Origin: Coturnix japonica
Lineage: Eukaryota > Chordata > Aves > Galliformes > Phasianidae
Direction: 5' to 3'
Assembly (NCBI RefSeq): GCF_001577835.2
Contig: NC_029516.1
Location: 71,493,221-71,557,220, forward strand
Length of the DNA stretch: 64,000 nucleotides
Every line of letters starts with the position of its first letter. Position 1 is the stretch's first letter. Position numbers and translations under genes: made by a program. Shown piece after piece: positions 48,801 to 61,399 of this stretch. The notes beneath the pieces are model-generated. The model saw only the letters and a list, made by a program, of their open reading frames with translations. It had not been told where the DNA came from and did not search any database.

Positions 48801-51800
48801 TAACCATTTTTGTTGTGGTTGTTGACCACGCTGGCAATTATAAGCAGACTGCATCCCATATTCTGGGATTTCTTAATGGAGCTTGTTCAGTTTTCCGAGG
48901 AACCCAGGACTAAATCTGGTGTGTCACGATTATGATCATCTTGAGGTTTAACCCTACTGTCAATAGAGACACTGCCTGATGTCAAAAAGCTGAAGCGTAA
49001 ATTTATCTGTGGGAAATTCAGTAACAAATACTACCTTGTTCTTGCAAAATAGCATTAGAGCAGATCCTCCCTGACTAAAACACTGACTAGAAAGAGAATT
49101 TAACATCTGAATTATCTGGGTGCTCAGTGTAGTTCAGGAGAGAGTCCAGCTTTTTTCTGAGCTCTTAATCTTTTTCTCGGGGACTTTACACACTTTGCCT
49201 AATATTTGGGTATAGAGCCTTTTTTAGTACCATTTTTAGTTCAGACATTTTCATCTAAGATTAATGCAGTGGGATTTCAGTGCTGCCAGAGGAAAGTCCC
49301 TCAGTACCATCTATATTGTGCTTTTGGCTAAGGAGGCTTAGAGCCATTTGGCAACTAAAGGATGTAAGTTTGAAAAGGGACTGAGGGAGTGTTTTAGTTG
49401 CCTCGTGTTGGGCAGGAGATACCAAAAGAGTTCATGGGTCACATTACAGGTTATTTACCGCAATGATGAATGCTCTTATTGTTACTGCTTCTGGTGGAGG
49501 GACTTCAGCTCCCAGACTGGATACCAAAAATGGAGGAACATCTGTGGTCATAGGGCATTGTGGGCATCTACCCACAGTGTCTTTGCGGCCCTGCCTTGGG
49601 CCTACGTTTCTGAAGTTCTTTGAGAAGAACTCCCTCAGGCACCTTGGGAACACACCGTTCAGTCATGTCGTGCTCATCTTTGTTGGTGATACTTGTCTGT
49701 TCCTTTTCTGAGTTTCCAGGGCTGGTAGCCTGGCAGCTGGTGCATTTGGAAAGCCAACTTGTCAGAGGCAGAGAACAAAAACAGATGTTTCAGACACCCA
49801 TTGAAGACCCGCTGATGCCTTATGGTGAGCTTACATGAAATGCTGATTTATATTCATTTCTGCTTATATAATGTGGATCCTTTCAATCTCCTGGTATTTA
49901 TTTTTAGCAGCCTGATCATTTGCATGGAAATGCAGTCTTGTTGCTTGGGAAATCTGCATGTCCTAAGTCACTGTTTGCAGTTTCTTAGTCTTTTGCAGGC
50001 TGATAGCTGGCACTTGGACATAGCAGTATCATGGAATGTCTTTTATTTTTGCTTTTATCGTTCGTCTGCCAAATTCTCATTAATATCCATTGTCTCTGCA
50101 AAACAAACAAGCAAACAAAAACGGAAATAATGTTTGCTATTGATGTTTGTTATTACTAATTGACTGCTGTGGTAAGATCACATTTGCCTATTTTATATGG
50201 ACTTTTGTTCGTTTGGATGGTAGATTACAGTTATTTGTAACTCCACATGTATTTGTATCTGAACAATTCTATTCATCACGATCAAAATTATTAGTAACTA
50301 GGACACACAGAACCTTAGTTCAACAAGCTGAAACAGTTTCACTAATACAGCTTTTGTTATGTTTAAAAGCACAGTTTCATTATTCTAGTCAACAAGCCAA
50401 AAAACCGATGATGCCACTGTTGGAGATCATTGTACACGTCTTATCAGGAACACTGCAATTTCCTGCCACTTCCCAACCTGAAATGCTTTTGCATATTTTC
50501 TTGGATGAACACTCATCAGTGAAAAACACATCTGGGAAATTGGTCTTCACACAGCATCAGACAGCCTATGGCAGCTGAGGAATGCACTTAGAGTAAAAGG
50601 GAATAAGGGCTCAAATCTGTGGTTGCTCTATTTAGATCTGAACTGTCATCTCAAAGCAGAGGACATGCTGATCATTGCACTGTTCTGGCTGTGATTGCTG
50701 AAGGAGAAATTATATAAAAACTCACTGCTGATCAAATGTTGGTTGCAGAAAAGGTCACTCTCTGGTCTGCAGAAGGCGGCATCTCTTCTGACATCACAAG
50801 CAGGGCACTACAGCCTTGCACAGCTTGTCTCCTTACATAGCCTGTCCAGTGATACCAAGAGCCATCACCACCCCTGTGCTCTAACTGCCACACAAACCCA
50901 TGGCACCATATGAACAGGGCAGAGCAAAACAGAAGACGTGGCATTTTGGCAGAACTTTTTCTAAATGCAATCCACCGAGGATCGAGTAATATCAGGTGCT
51001 CTTTCAAGCTGTGCAAAGTAAGAACTGGCTGCCCCACCTTGTGTATCAGCAGGCACCAGGTCTCTGGTAGCATAAAGCTGTGCTTTCTTTTTCTCAACGA
51101 GGTCTTCTGGTCTATCCAAAGGGCTGCAAAGCAGGCGTGGAGGAAGATGGGCTGATCGCCAAACCTTTCCATTAGGCAAAATCCCCGTAATTTCTGTTTC
51201 GCCTTGCAGGAAAGTGAGCTGTGCCCTCTAGTGGCAGAAGAGAGATTAAATATATCTAAAACCGTAAGAAACCTCCAGTCCTATCGGCAGCCCCTCAGCA
51301 GGATTTGGACATGCCTCCAGTCAGACTTGTGCTGCCAATGAAATTCAGCTGATTTTTATGCTAAGGGACTACTCTGCTGCAGGCAGTGCTTTCTTGCTGC
51401 AGGCAGAAACAGCAAGAGGCATCTTTGCTCTTCCCAGACACAGCCTCAGCCAGAATGGCAGATTTCAGATAATTCCTTGAGCAACTCATTCAGAACATTC
51501 CCCATTCCCAAGCTGCTCAGATATTGCATCTCCCAAATGCTTGGCCATGGTTAGCATCATTTGAGGGCTTCAGTACCGACTCTGTTCTCTATATAGCAAG
51601 ATGTTTGCATGGCATAATTGGGAAGCTTTTAACAGTTCATGCTGTGAACAACAAAGTTGATGGTCTCGGATATGTGTAAAAAGAAAGCACAGGAGTTTTG
51701 CTGCTTGAAAGAAGAGCCCAGACCAAATGTGAAACTGTAAATCTTTTGTTTCCTATGCACAAGGTCTCTGTGCTTCCAGAATAATCTCCTGCACAGTGGC

Positions 51801-53425
51801 CACACTGCTCCTGGCCTTGGTGGCACCCATTGCACCTGTAACCACAGCCTCGAGCCTTCCCGAGTGTTTTCCTTTTGTCTCAGTTGCTTCTTTCAATGTG
51901 AACTACAAGTCACTGAGGTATGAGATCCTTATGTTTGCTTTTCCTTCCTTTACAGGAATGTGGCAAAATGTTTAAGGTGATAACAGCCCATGTTTCTCAC
52001 TGATGAATATGGCAGGAAACTGTTGCAGGTAGGTGTCTTCCATCTGTTTACACTGTGCTGTTCCTACAGTGGAACTGCTGAGAGCCATGTCTGCAGTGTG
52101 TGTGACTTGGGCACTGAGGAGAAGCAAACAGAAATGCAGTTCCTAGTGTTCCAAGCTTTAGTGGTATCTCTTCTGCCACGTTTGTGCTTTGGGGCCTAAA
52201 ATCAACAGAGACGCACAAGACACAGTCTTATTCCCAAATGTGTTCCCAAATGTTGCGAGATATGTCAGGGTGGCATCTGAATGTCACTTGAGTAGCTAAT
52301 TTCATTCCTTTTGTTCTTAGAGCAGCACAACTCAAGCAAGAGCTGCTTGCTATTACATCCACTTCTGCTGATGCAACTTTGCAACTTGAATCCTGAATAA
52401 AATACTATTGTTTTACCAAGCCATTTACACATCCAAAATGATTTCCAGCATCTTAGTAACCACACGGAGGCACACTAGCCAGGAGTCAGAGAGTACAGAG
52501 AGGGTTATATGCAGTTAGGGAGGGAAAGAGAGAGAATGTATTTCCCTATTGCAGTGGTTATAATGGCCCCTAAGAGGGTAACACCCATCCAGCATCGCTT
52601 GGTGCACTTCATTTGTGGGTCTGTAGCAGCAAATAAAACAATTTTGCACACTGCTGCAGCTGCAAAAACCTCTTGTCAAGTGGAGTAGCCTGTGGTTGGC
52701 TATTACACAGTTCTATGATTATCAGGAGATTCTGGTATGGAATCGCACTCAGGAGAGCTTAGGTATGCTTAAAGCATTATTTGACATAATTAAAACAGCT
52801 TGTTTGAGAAGAATATTTGATCAGTCACACCAAAAATAATTGCCAGGGAAGTCTGGTGTGATGGTCTGTTAGCTTAGAAGTGATTTCCCTAGCTCCTTGT
52901 ATGGTGGGATGCTCAATCTACTCATCTCAGCAGGCCTGAGAAGATTGATTTCAAATGATAAAATAATAGATTGAGTCTTATTTTTAAAGGTGTTCTACAA
53001 ACAGAAAAGGACCGCACAATTTTGTGATGTTTATTTCTTCACAAAATACACAAAGAACATAAAACTGTTGGCTTGTTGCTTTAATATTTTTTTCTGCTTG
53101 ATTTTTTATTTCGGGTGAGAATGCCAAGCATGAAAATTCATTAATTTTGTAGAGATTTTGCTGAAGACCCAGCTGTGAAATGGGAGTTTTATCAGATCTG
53201 AACTGAAAGTCTTAAGAGGTATCAGTTCTGTTAAAGGGAATCCTTGCTCTTTGATATAAAGTTTTTTAACACAAAGAAGACACAAGTCACTTTAACTTTC
53301 AACTTTTCTTTTTGCAAAAGCAAGTATCAGTAACTATATATTATTGCTGCAGCAAAAGCTATTGCTATTTGAAAGCAATTTTTAAGGGTTCTAAATTCAA
53401 AGAAGTAGAAAGGAGTACCTTCAGC
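42845..53425. other. Intergenic region, no recognised gene
   Basis: I find no named gene, RNA gene or clear mobile element. A strong exon-like segment lies at 43,898-44,019. The long open frames at 50.1-50.6 kb and 50.7-51.2 kb have no family resemblance. A conserved non-coding element or a lncRNA cannot be judged from one sequence. Confidence 0.55.
43898..44019 (+). other. Exon-like segment of unknown origin
   Basis: A strong acceptor (CCCCATTTCTCCACAG) and a consensus donor (GTGAGT) enclose 122 bases, open for 40 codons in one frame beginning CLVLSTKEVTDLTQFEYLIP. I do not recognise the peptide and cannot find partner exons. It may be a lncRNA exon, an exon of an unannotated gene, or chance. 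Confidence 0.3.
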
Positions 53426-53429
53426 TTAT

Positions 53430-53822
53430 TCCTTTCAGTTTTGGGCCCCCCACTACAGAAAAGACATTGTGAAGGCTCCAGGGAGACCTGATAGCAGCCT
53501 TTCAGTGTCTAAAGGGAGGATGTAAGAGAGAAAGGGGGCAGATTCTTTGCCAGGGTCTGCTGTGACGGGATAAGGGGAAATGATTTCAAACTAGAAAAGA
53601 GGCCACTTAGATTGGATGTAAAGTAGAAGTTTACAGTAATGGTGGTCAAGCATTGGCACAGGTTGCCCAGAGATGTGGTAGATCTGGAGGCATTTCAGAT
53701 CGGGCTGGACAAGAGGCTGAGCAACCAGATCTAGCTGTAGATGTCCCTGTTCATTGCAGGGAAGTTGGACTAAAAGATCTTTAAGGGTCCCTTCCACCTC
53801 AACCAATCTATGATTCTATGAT
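53430..53822 (+). mobile_element. CR1 LINE 3' fragment
   Basis: It runs from GGGCCCCCCACTACAGAAAA through the ORF2 end (GCACAGGTTGCCCAGAGATG) to AACCAATCTATGATTCTATG. It is 5' truncated and moderately diverged. Confidence 0.88.
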
Positions 53823-53824
53823 TG

Positions 53825-54235
53825 AGGTCCTGGAGCCTGTCTACAGAAGGGCAATGAATTGGTTGATGGAACTGGGATTGTTCCTTCTGGAGAAGAGGAG
53901 GCTCAGAGTAGAACTTATTTCTCTCTACAACTTCTGAAATGTTGTACTGAGGTGGGGATTGGCCTCTTCTCCCAGGTAGGTCTCAAGTTGTTTCATGGGA
54001 AGTGACTTGGATATTGGGAAAAATTTCTTCTCAGAAAGAGTGGTGCATTAGAATGGGCTCCCCAGGGAGGTGGTGGAGTCACTGTTCCTGGAGATGTTCA
54101 AGAACTGTGTAGAGGTGGCACTGACAGACATGGTTAGTGGGTGTGGTAGGGATGAGTTGGCGGTTGGACTAGATGACCTTAGTGGTCTTTTCCAGCCTTA
54201 GTGACTCTGTGGTTCTGTAATTCTATAATTCCATT
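53825..54235 (+). mobile_element. CR1 LINE 3' fragment, second copy in tandem
   Basis: It starts GAGGTCCTGGAGCCTGTCTA directly after the previous copy and ends TTCTGTAATTCTATAATTCC. Its sequence differs from the first copy (a TTGGACTAGATGACCTTAGT type 3' UTR), so it is a separate insertion of another CR1 subfamily and not a duplication. Confidence 0.88.
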
Positions 54236-54274
54236 CTACCCTTCAATTTTTTGATAGATTTTTCTTGCCTGGGG

Positions 54275-54315
54275 ACTGTTGGTTTTGTTTTGTTTTGTTT
54301 GTTTGTTTTTGTCAG
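54275..54315 (+). repeat. (GTTTT/GTTT)n simple repeat
   Basis: GTTTTGTTTTGTTTGTTTGT and neighbouring units. A TTTC-rich tract follows at 54,420-54,475. Confidence 0.85.
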
Positions 54316-55303
54316 ATGCACTCAGTATATTAATCCTTTGAATTATTTATATATAGATTTAAAGCCATCCTTTTAGAACTGAATATAAATCTGGTGTATG
54401 AAGTTTCTGCATGTAAAGAGTTTTTTCTTTCTTTCTCTTTTCTCTTTTTTTTTCCTTTTCTCTTTTTTTTGTAAGTAATTATTAAAATACTGTCTCAGTC
54501 CACTGGTCTCTGCAGAATCATAGCAATGTTACAGTAAACAGAATATATGGAAATTCAGTGTCTCCTTGTAGCTGATGGGGAAACATGATTCTGTGATACT
54601 CTTCTTTCATGCAACAGAGGACTGCAGGAAGCAGCCTGCTGCTGGAATCCTTTTCTATGTCTGAGAGGGTAACATGGTGGGTGATTCTGATATCTACTAA
54701 TTCATTTATTTGTAATGTCTTCTTTAGTCACACAAAACATCCCTTATAGTGCCATGCTAGTTGCTTATATGCAATCTGCTGTTTATGGTGCATTAGAATG
54801 TGTATTAATGAACACTGCCAGTCCTCCAGGGGAGATTCCTGTATTTTCTGTAGTGCCCTAAAGTCTTTAGGCTTCTATATATACCTAGATATTGCTACAG
54901 TCCATATTCCATTGTGTCCAAATTACTTACAACCAGATGCCAAAACAAAATTCAAAAATCCTATTCTCAGACACTTTCATCTTCATTATGTAGCCTGTGT
55001 TGCAATGTTATGTCATTTTCTCAGTCTTTAATAGCAACCTCAAGTTTTGAAAGGAGCTTCACACTTCTCCCAGTCCATTTTTACCTTATTTAGCTTTAAG
55101 GAGCATCTCATGCAAATGTTAGACTTAAAACATCAGGTTCATTTCCCTTGTCTCCTGAAAATTCCCATCAAGGTCTTTGGCAAATCATTTGCTTTTGCCA
55201 AGACTTAGCTGATGTTCAGTATTAGAGAAATAGCATATTATTAATCAGTCTCTTGGGCTGTGGGGCAGCAAAACTACATTACTCAGTTACAATAGCAATG
55301 AGA

Positions 55304-55538
55304 TCATGAATTCAGGTACATATTTTCATATACGTAGTGCCAGACATCCAGCACTTGGTGGTCTGCAAAGCCTTGTGCAGCCTCTGCTGCTCTGTTCACA
55401 TCTTCACTTGCCTCACTTTGTCTGTCAGCTGGCAGATGTTTGTGCAGCATGGCCAGCTGCATTCGAATCATAGCATATCCTGCAAGGGCAGGAGATCTGG
55501 GGTCCAGCCAAGCTCTTCCTCTGTGGTACCTGCAAAAC
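55304..55538 (-). other. Open frame behind a good splice acceptor (unknown)
   Basis: On the minus strand an acceptor (CCTGTTTTGCAG) precedes 75 open codons beginning YHRGRAWLDPRSPALAGYAM and ending YENMYLNS. I know no homologue. The only open frame of the candidate exon upstream (55,952-56,065) would enter this exon in a different frame that stops after about 34 codons, so the two do not make one protein. Confidence 0.2.
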
Positions 55539-55824
55539 AGGTTGGGATGGGACAGGACGGAGGACATGAAAAGAAACTGCTTTTGTCTGGGAGAGAAAAA
55601 GGTGAGCTGTCTTCATTTCTTTTGCTTGTCTTTTAGTGGAAAGAGTGTGAAAGTCAGAGGAGAATAAGATAACTAAGGAAAGTTTATTTTTAAAGCAAAG
55701 CCAGACTGCCCCATACACCAGGCATTTACTGCCATTCCACCCCAAGGATTCTACAAAAGTGATTAGCTGCAGGAATTCCCATTAAGCTTGAGTGTGAGAT
55801 TACTATTAGCCACCAAGCAGACTT

Positions 55825-55935
55825 GGGAAGGGAAGGGAAGGGAAGGGAAGGGAAGGGAAGGGAAGGGAAGGGAAGGGAAGGGAAGGGAAGGGAAGGGAAG
55901 GGAAGGGAAGGGAAGGGAAGGGAAGGGAAGGGAAG
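55825..55935 (+). repeat. (GGGAA)n pentanucleotide array
   Basis: About 22 perfect GGGAA units. It has the same motif and nearly the same length as the array at 16,901-17,000. The open frames on both strands here are repeat artefacts. Confidence 0.97.
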
Positions 55936-57942
55936 TAGAAAAGGGAACAGAACTTACATTGGCTCCTCTGCCACTTAAGTCTGTAGGGTACCTTAGCAGA
56001 GCTTGCAGCCACTTGACTGGACTGTCATCTCCACAGAAGCAAGTGGGCTTGATACGACAACTTGTGCTGAAAGGGTTCCTTTTGGAATATAACAGAGTGG
56101 TAAGAAAAGGCACACGATGCCTACAAAATCCTGCTTGTACACACCCTGCTTCCCAGATTCCAGGGAATTTAAGAGATGTGACTGCTCTGATAACCTTTCT
56201 AATCTGAAGGGGGCAGTCACATCTAGAGGTCATCACTGGGGTTGGGTTGTGATGGGAGTCTTACAAGCACCAGCATACAACCAATTACACAAGCTTGTGT
56301 CTGTCTCTGTTATGGGGGAATTAAATTAGCAGGACTGAGGGATGCAGTGCATCAGCAGAGACTTGGAGAAGGAGCTTGCAAAATGTCTGCCTGTCCTATT
56401 CCTCCACATGAACAATTCTTCTGCTCCCTGAGAGGGACACTTACCTTGCTTGAACAGCCTGCACTAACTGGAAGGGAAAGGGTAAAATCTGAAGCAAAAT
56501 ATTGTTTGAGGAGCTGTTTCTTAATTCTTAATTCAAATGTGTTGACCTGTTTTCAGTCTTAAACAGTCCCTTTACTCATAAATGCTGGGACATTTCTGTT
56601 GTCTAGGGGGTCGAGACACTTCAATTTGCAGTATGGTTTTGCTGCTGCACGCAAAAGGAGTGAAACAAGCATTGAGCTTCCAGGAGAGCTCATGACATCA
56701 TAGCCAATGATGTTTATTGCTTCTTCCCTCTGCTAAGCATTCCTAGCTGATGTGAACAAAGCCCTACTTCTTAGGTTCTAAGAGGAGCTCTTTTCACTAT
56801 GTTGCAAGTAAAAAAATCTTGTTTGTTGTTACAGGCTGCTTTCAGATGCATTTTGCCCTTGGCTGATGACTCTGAGCTACCATTCAGACAGAGTCCCTGC
56901 AAAAGTGCACCAGATTTGGCCCACTGTATCAATTTCTATATTTCTATAGGCTTTATTTATTTTAGTAAATCTAAACATGAGCTCAAGCACCAGATTGCCA
57001 CCCATCATCTGCACTGCTTAATGGTTAGCCTGCTCCTTGGCCTGTGCCTACTAGCTCCAGCCTGGGAAAGCACAGATATCATCTGAGCAAGAGCTTATGC
57101 ATGACTGGTCCCATTTATTTCCTCATGAACAAACCAGCTTTGAGTCTGAACTCAGATTCTGCTCAAGGCAGAGCCCTCTGTATGGCTCAGGGACAAAGCC
57201 CAGGGATACTTCTTTTGCATTTCTGTTTGGCCTCACCCAAGCTTAAAGAAGGCTCTGTGAGCCAGATTCTGCATGGTCTCTACTGCAATACATTTACACA
57301 CATTACGCTGCAACACAGAGAATGGAGGAGATTATAGGATTAACATTCACCCTGAAGGCAACAGGGCCTGCTGAGCTTTTTGATGAGACCAAACTTGTAT
57401 GTTTTCTGCTTGTGATTGGGAAGATAGGAGGTCAGGTTAAGAAAACCAACTCTGCCATTGAAATGCCACTGCTGAATATGCTTCAGAATATGTGCTATAA
57501 CATAAATTTGAAGCAAGCCACACTCTGAGATTGATCCTAGGTGCTTTTAATATCTAAATAATCTCTGAGGATGTGGGGTGAAGCCCAGGATTCACTCCAG
57601 ATTCAGCAAAATGCAACCTACAGATTGCAGCACTATTGCTGTCATTCAGTGGTATTTCCAAGCTTCCTCCACCCTCCAGCAGTGGTGGGAAGGCAGGCAG
57701 GAGGAGAGCTGGGAGAGAGCTACTGCTGTGGGCCATTCACTACAGCAGACATTATGCTGTTGCTGCAGTTCAAGTGAGTTTCCTTGCCTGGTGTTTAAGG
57801 AATGTCTTGAATCAGTTTTGCATTAACATTAGCTCCTGCTTTGCCACTGGCAGCTGCATCAGACCTAGAGATCAGCTAAAAGCTGGTGCATCCCGAGCTG
57901 CTCCTGGAGCTTCCCTCAGGCTTTCATCCCACTTAGCTGCAT

Positions 57943-58509
57943 TTATTTATCATCTGTCTCTATTTCTGTCAGTTTAATAGAGGAAGAGAGGGCAGTGATT
58001 TTGTCTTTCATGCCGTGCTGGCTGCCTCCAGTTACTCCCCATTGCTTCTCACCATCCTGGATATTGCTAGCTCTCCCATTTTCTTGACACTGTCTTTTTT
58101 GGACTCGCTGTTGAGGAGAGTTACATTTGCTCTGTTTCTTTGCAGAGCTTTCAGTAGCAAATGGAGCTGATATCAGGCGGGCAGACATTGCTTCACAAAA
58201 TTTCCCCTTGGAAGACTCTGGAACAGCTGCTGAAGGGACAGTTTCACATTCAGAGCGGCACAAATCTACCGTGAAATGAAGTGGGACTGCTACATCTCCA
58301 TGACATATAGACTCATTGTCCATAGATTTCCTTAACACAGAACGGATGCAGTCAGCTCTCTGTTCTCTGCAGAGACCCATTTCAGGGTCTGCTCTCCACC
58401 CGCTCAATAGAAACAGCCATCTCAGACATATCTGTCCCTGCCTCCAGCTGTTCCAGTCTGTCAGTATCAGGTGTAGTGTCTTCCATAGGCAGTGGCACTC
58501 TGCCCATTC
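57943..58509 (-). pseudogene. Possible unannotated host exon or decayed gene (unknown)
   Basis: On the minus strand about 155 codons are open from 58,407 to a stop at 57,943, with a polar, protein-like composition (for example RADCIRSVLRKSMDNESICH). An ATG at 58,494 opens MEDTTPDTDRLEQLEAGTDM in the adjacent frame and runs until the long frame begins, which could mean one old coding region with a frameshift near 58,390. Alternatively, 58,053-58,366 is an internal exon with acceptor CTCTGCAG and donor GTGAGA. I do not recognise the protein, and composition alone is weak evidence. Confidence 0.2.
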
Positions 58510-61399
58510 ACACCTCCAGACACCTTCTCAGTCAAGCAAAGCATGCTGTTGAAACCTGGGTGCCCCAAGACGGCTATTATCTGCTCATTACTTCAGCAAG
58601 TTCTTGAAAAGCTGTTTCATTTTACAAGGGTACCTATACAGATGTGCTCCTAATATAAGCCTTTTGGGATTTCAGTGCATAACCTGAATTCCTCTCCTTG
58701 TAGATGCCTTTGGAGATATAAAATGTCTCCTTTCTTAGCCATATTTTGCTTGTAACACTTGTCTTTATTTTATAGCTGAGTGTTGGCTCACCTTTCTTTT
58801 TGATAAAACCTTTCTTACAACGAAGATGCTTTGCTGTTTAAAACCCACTCTTCTTCCAACACACCCCCTAAAGTCTTATGGTTCCTATGAGAGTGCATTC
58901 TAATGCAGATGATGTCTTTAGATGAAAATCAAACACTTCCTTGTTATTCACTCAGTGCATAATAGATGCTGCAGATTCCATCACACATGCTCCTATTTCT
59001 TTTGTGGAGGCAAGGGCAGACACGAGAGAACATCTCAGTGGGGATCACAATGGTGTCTGGCACCTACCTGTACTGCAGAAGCCATCCTATGAAGCTCCTG
59101 CTCAGAAAGATGAGGATGGGATCCCTGCCTAACTCCTGGTGCAGAGCAGCTGTCAGCCCAGTTCACACTGTTGTGCCCAGATCCATGTCAGATGCTTTCT
59201 GTGGTCCCAACCAGTCTCAGCAGTGCAGAGTCTGTGTAGCAGCCATTCCCTCGTACTCCTGTGGCTGCTATAGCCCCAGTGTCATTTGGCAGTTCCCTTG
59301 GGATGGGCATGGTGTGCTGCTGGCCATCCTATCTATGCCAAAGGCAATGTACTGGTGGGAGAGCTCTACCCTTCTGCTCTGCCTACACAGAGAATTAAGA
59401 GATGCATCTGTTGGTAAGACAGCCTGTTCTCCAAGTTAGGAACTACTAAGCCCAGAATTATTGCTGCACAAATGTTTTATTCTTTAATGCAAACCTAGAC
59501 AAATAATTAATCAGAGATTTACTATGTCTCTGCTTCAAGTTACTGCAAGAACTCCTCACCTCCACTTACTGGAGCATCTTTATAAGGATCCCCCCAGTTT
59601 CCCCATGCTACATCTTAGGGATGAATTTAAGTAGGAAGTCCACATCATCTCACTGTACAACAAAAAAAAAGCCTTTTGCTCTTAAACTGTTTTGGACGTG
59701 CAGAAAGGCAGCCAACCCTCACAGCCTTTTCAGCTTGCTATTTGGTTTCCTTCAGCTATCAAACAAATGTACCGAAGCGTATGAGATTGTCCCAGATTCA
59801 CACAGGTAGGAATGAAAACATTTTGCCTGGTATTTTCAGATGACTAAAGTGACTTTGTGTTTTCAGATCAATCTGCTGGAGAATGACAAGTACAGTGAAG
59901 AGAAGGGAAATTTCATACTTGTGTGTCACTGCACAAGTCAGCTGAACTTGGATTATAAGAATAGAGCAAGAGAAAGGAGTTTTGGAGGGGGAGAAAGGGT
60001 AAATCAACCTTCAGTCTGTGTACAGACACTTATTAATGTGGTATTCAAGAGAAGTGCTCTTCTCCCTCTACCTCTGCAGTATCCTTTGCACAAAATCTTG
60101 AAGAAAAATTGCTTTGGCTCTGTCAACACAGATTGCTGCTACTTTTATTTGGCATCAGCTCTGGTGGCACTGGGCCCTTCAGGTTTCTTGTGCCGTATCT
60201 GTCCAGTCCCACCCTGCATTCTGCCTCTGTGGGAACTCATTTCCCTCTCAAAACCTGAAGGGAGACCTGCATAGCTCTTCCAAGCTGATACAGAGATGTG
60301 CATAGGGGTATATTAGCCTCCTGGTATGGTGAGCCTGCTATTGACAAGCAGGCAGTCATGAGCTGGTGGCAGAAGCCTGGTAGCTGATGTCTGCAAGGCT
60401 GGGCTTCCAAGTGCTAGAAACATTTTTCACTGCATTATTTGTTGTACTGGCCTTGCTCCCTTGTGGGGCACTATTCAGCTAGCGGGAGTGCTTTGGCCCA
60501 TGTAGGTTATGCCATTTTCCCAAAGAGCTGCCGCTGAAAGGATTTTCTGGCCGGCATAATCACATTTACATGAAGGCTTCTGCCAGCTTTGCTATATTGC
60601 TCAGGGGTAGAGAGCGGGCTGAGGGTAAATGACAGTCTTGGAGATAGCGTTTTGCCAGAAAAACTTTTAGTGTGGCTTCAAGTCTTAAAGACTGCCATTC
60701 AGGTGTCATATCTCTGGTTATTTTTAGTCTGCCTTTTCAATGTACAGACCTGTACTTTTCTTATGAAAAATGTGAAATCTGCCAAGTTCAAAATGCATAT
60801 TTTAATTAACTCAGTGTTTGCTCGAGAGAAAATGATACTGCTGCACTTTCATTTGATGGTTCAAGTAATACTTGCAGGGTGTTCACCCTTGACCTGCAAG
60901 CTCTCATATTTAAAATAATCAGGGGAGGGAAGAAAGACATTTTTGGCAAGGAAAATGCTGTCCTCAGGCTATTAATGCATTTTAATCCCCAACAGAAAAT
61001 GAAATCACTTTGGGCAGGTGCCAAGCAATGCAATTACTTTCCTCTGATTTCAGGAAGGACCTCCTCTTGAACAACCTTTCTTGCATGAAGTAAGATCTAG
61101 ATTCACAGGACTTCACTCTGCTCTCAGTTTATACCCATTTTACACCAGTACCAAGACAATGCCTGAGTACAGTTTCCCTAGATAAACAAAACAAAGCCAG
61201 ACCTCGTTGGTGCTTTTATTTATTATTTGTATTATGCCTATTGGTCCATGTTTGCTGTTACTAACACTGGACTTCAGGCATGCAGAGCCAGAGGGTACAT
61301 TTTTTAATCTGATCAGGCTTCTGAGAGTAATTACCTTTAAACTTCCTAATTTGCTTGTCCCCTGATAGTGTTACTAAGAAAGAAAGATATCTGAATCTA

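Larger units (their letters stand above)
54240..61395. other. Intergenic region with exon-like pieces but no gene model
   Basis: It holds the second (GGGAA)n array, and minus-strand exon-like stretches at 55,304-55,538, 55,952-56,065 and 58,053-58,366. Their splice phases do not match one another. I recognise no named gene. Confidence 0.5.

Noticed and set aside
55763-56236. Long frames with Pro-Ser-Leu repeats or Gly-Lys-Arg-Glu repeats
   Set aside because: They are repeat translation of (GGGAA)n. Only the unique part at 55,952-56,065 was kept as an exon-like piece.
59866-60000. Possible exon after GTGTTTTCAG on the plus strand (INLLENDKYSEEKGNF)
   Set aside because: There is an acceptor-like site only. 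I see no clear donor or partner, and the frame soon turns into low-complexity-like sequence.
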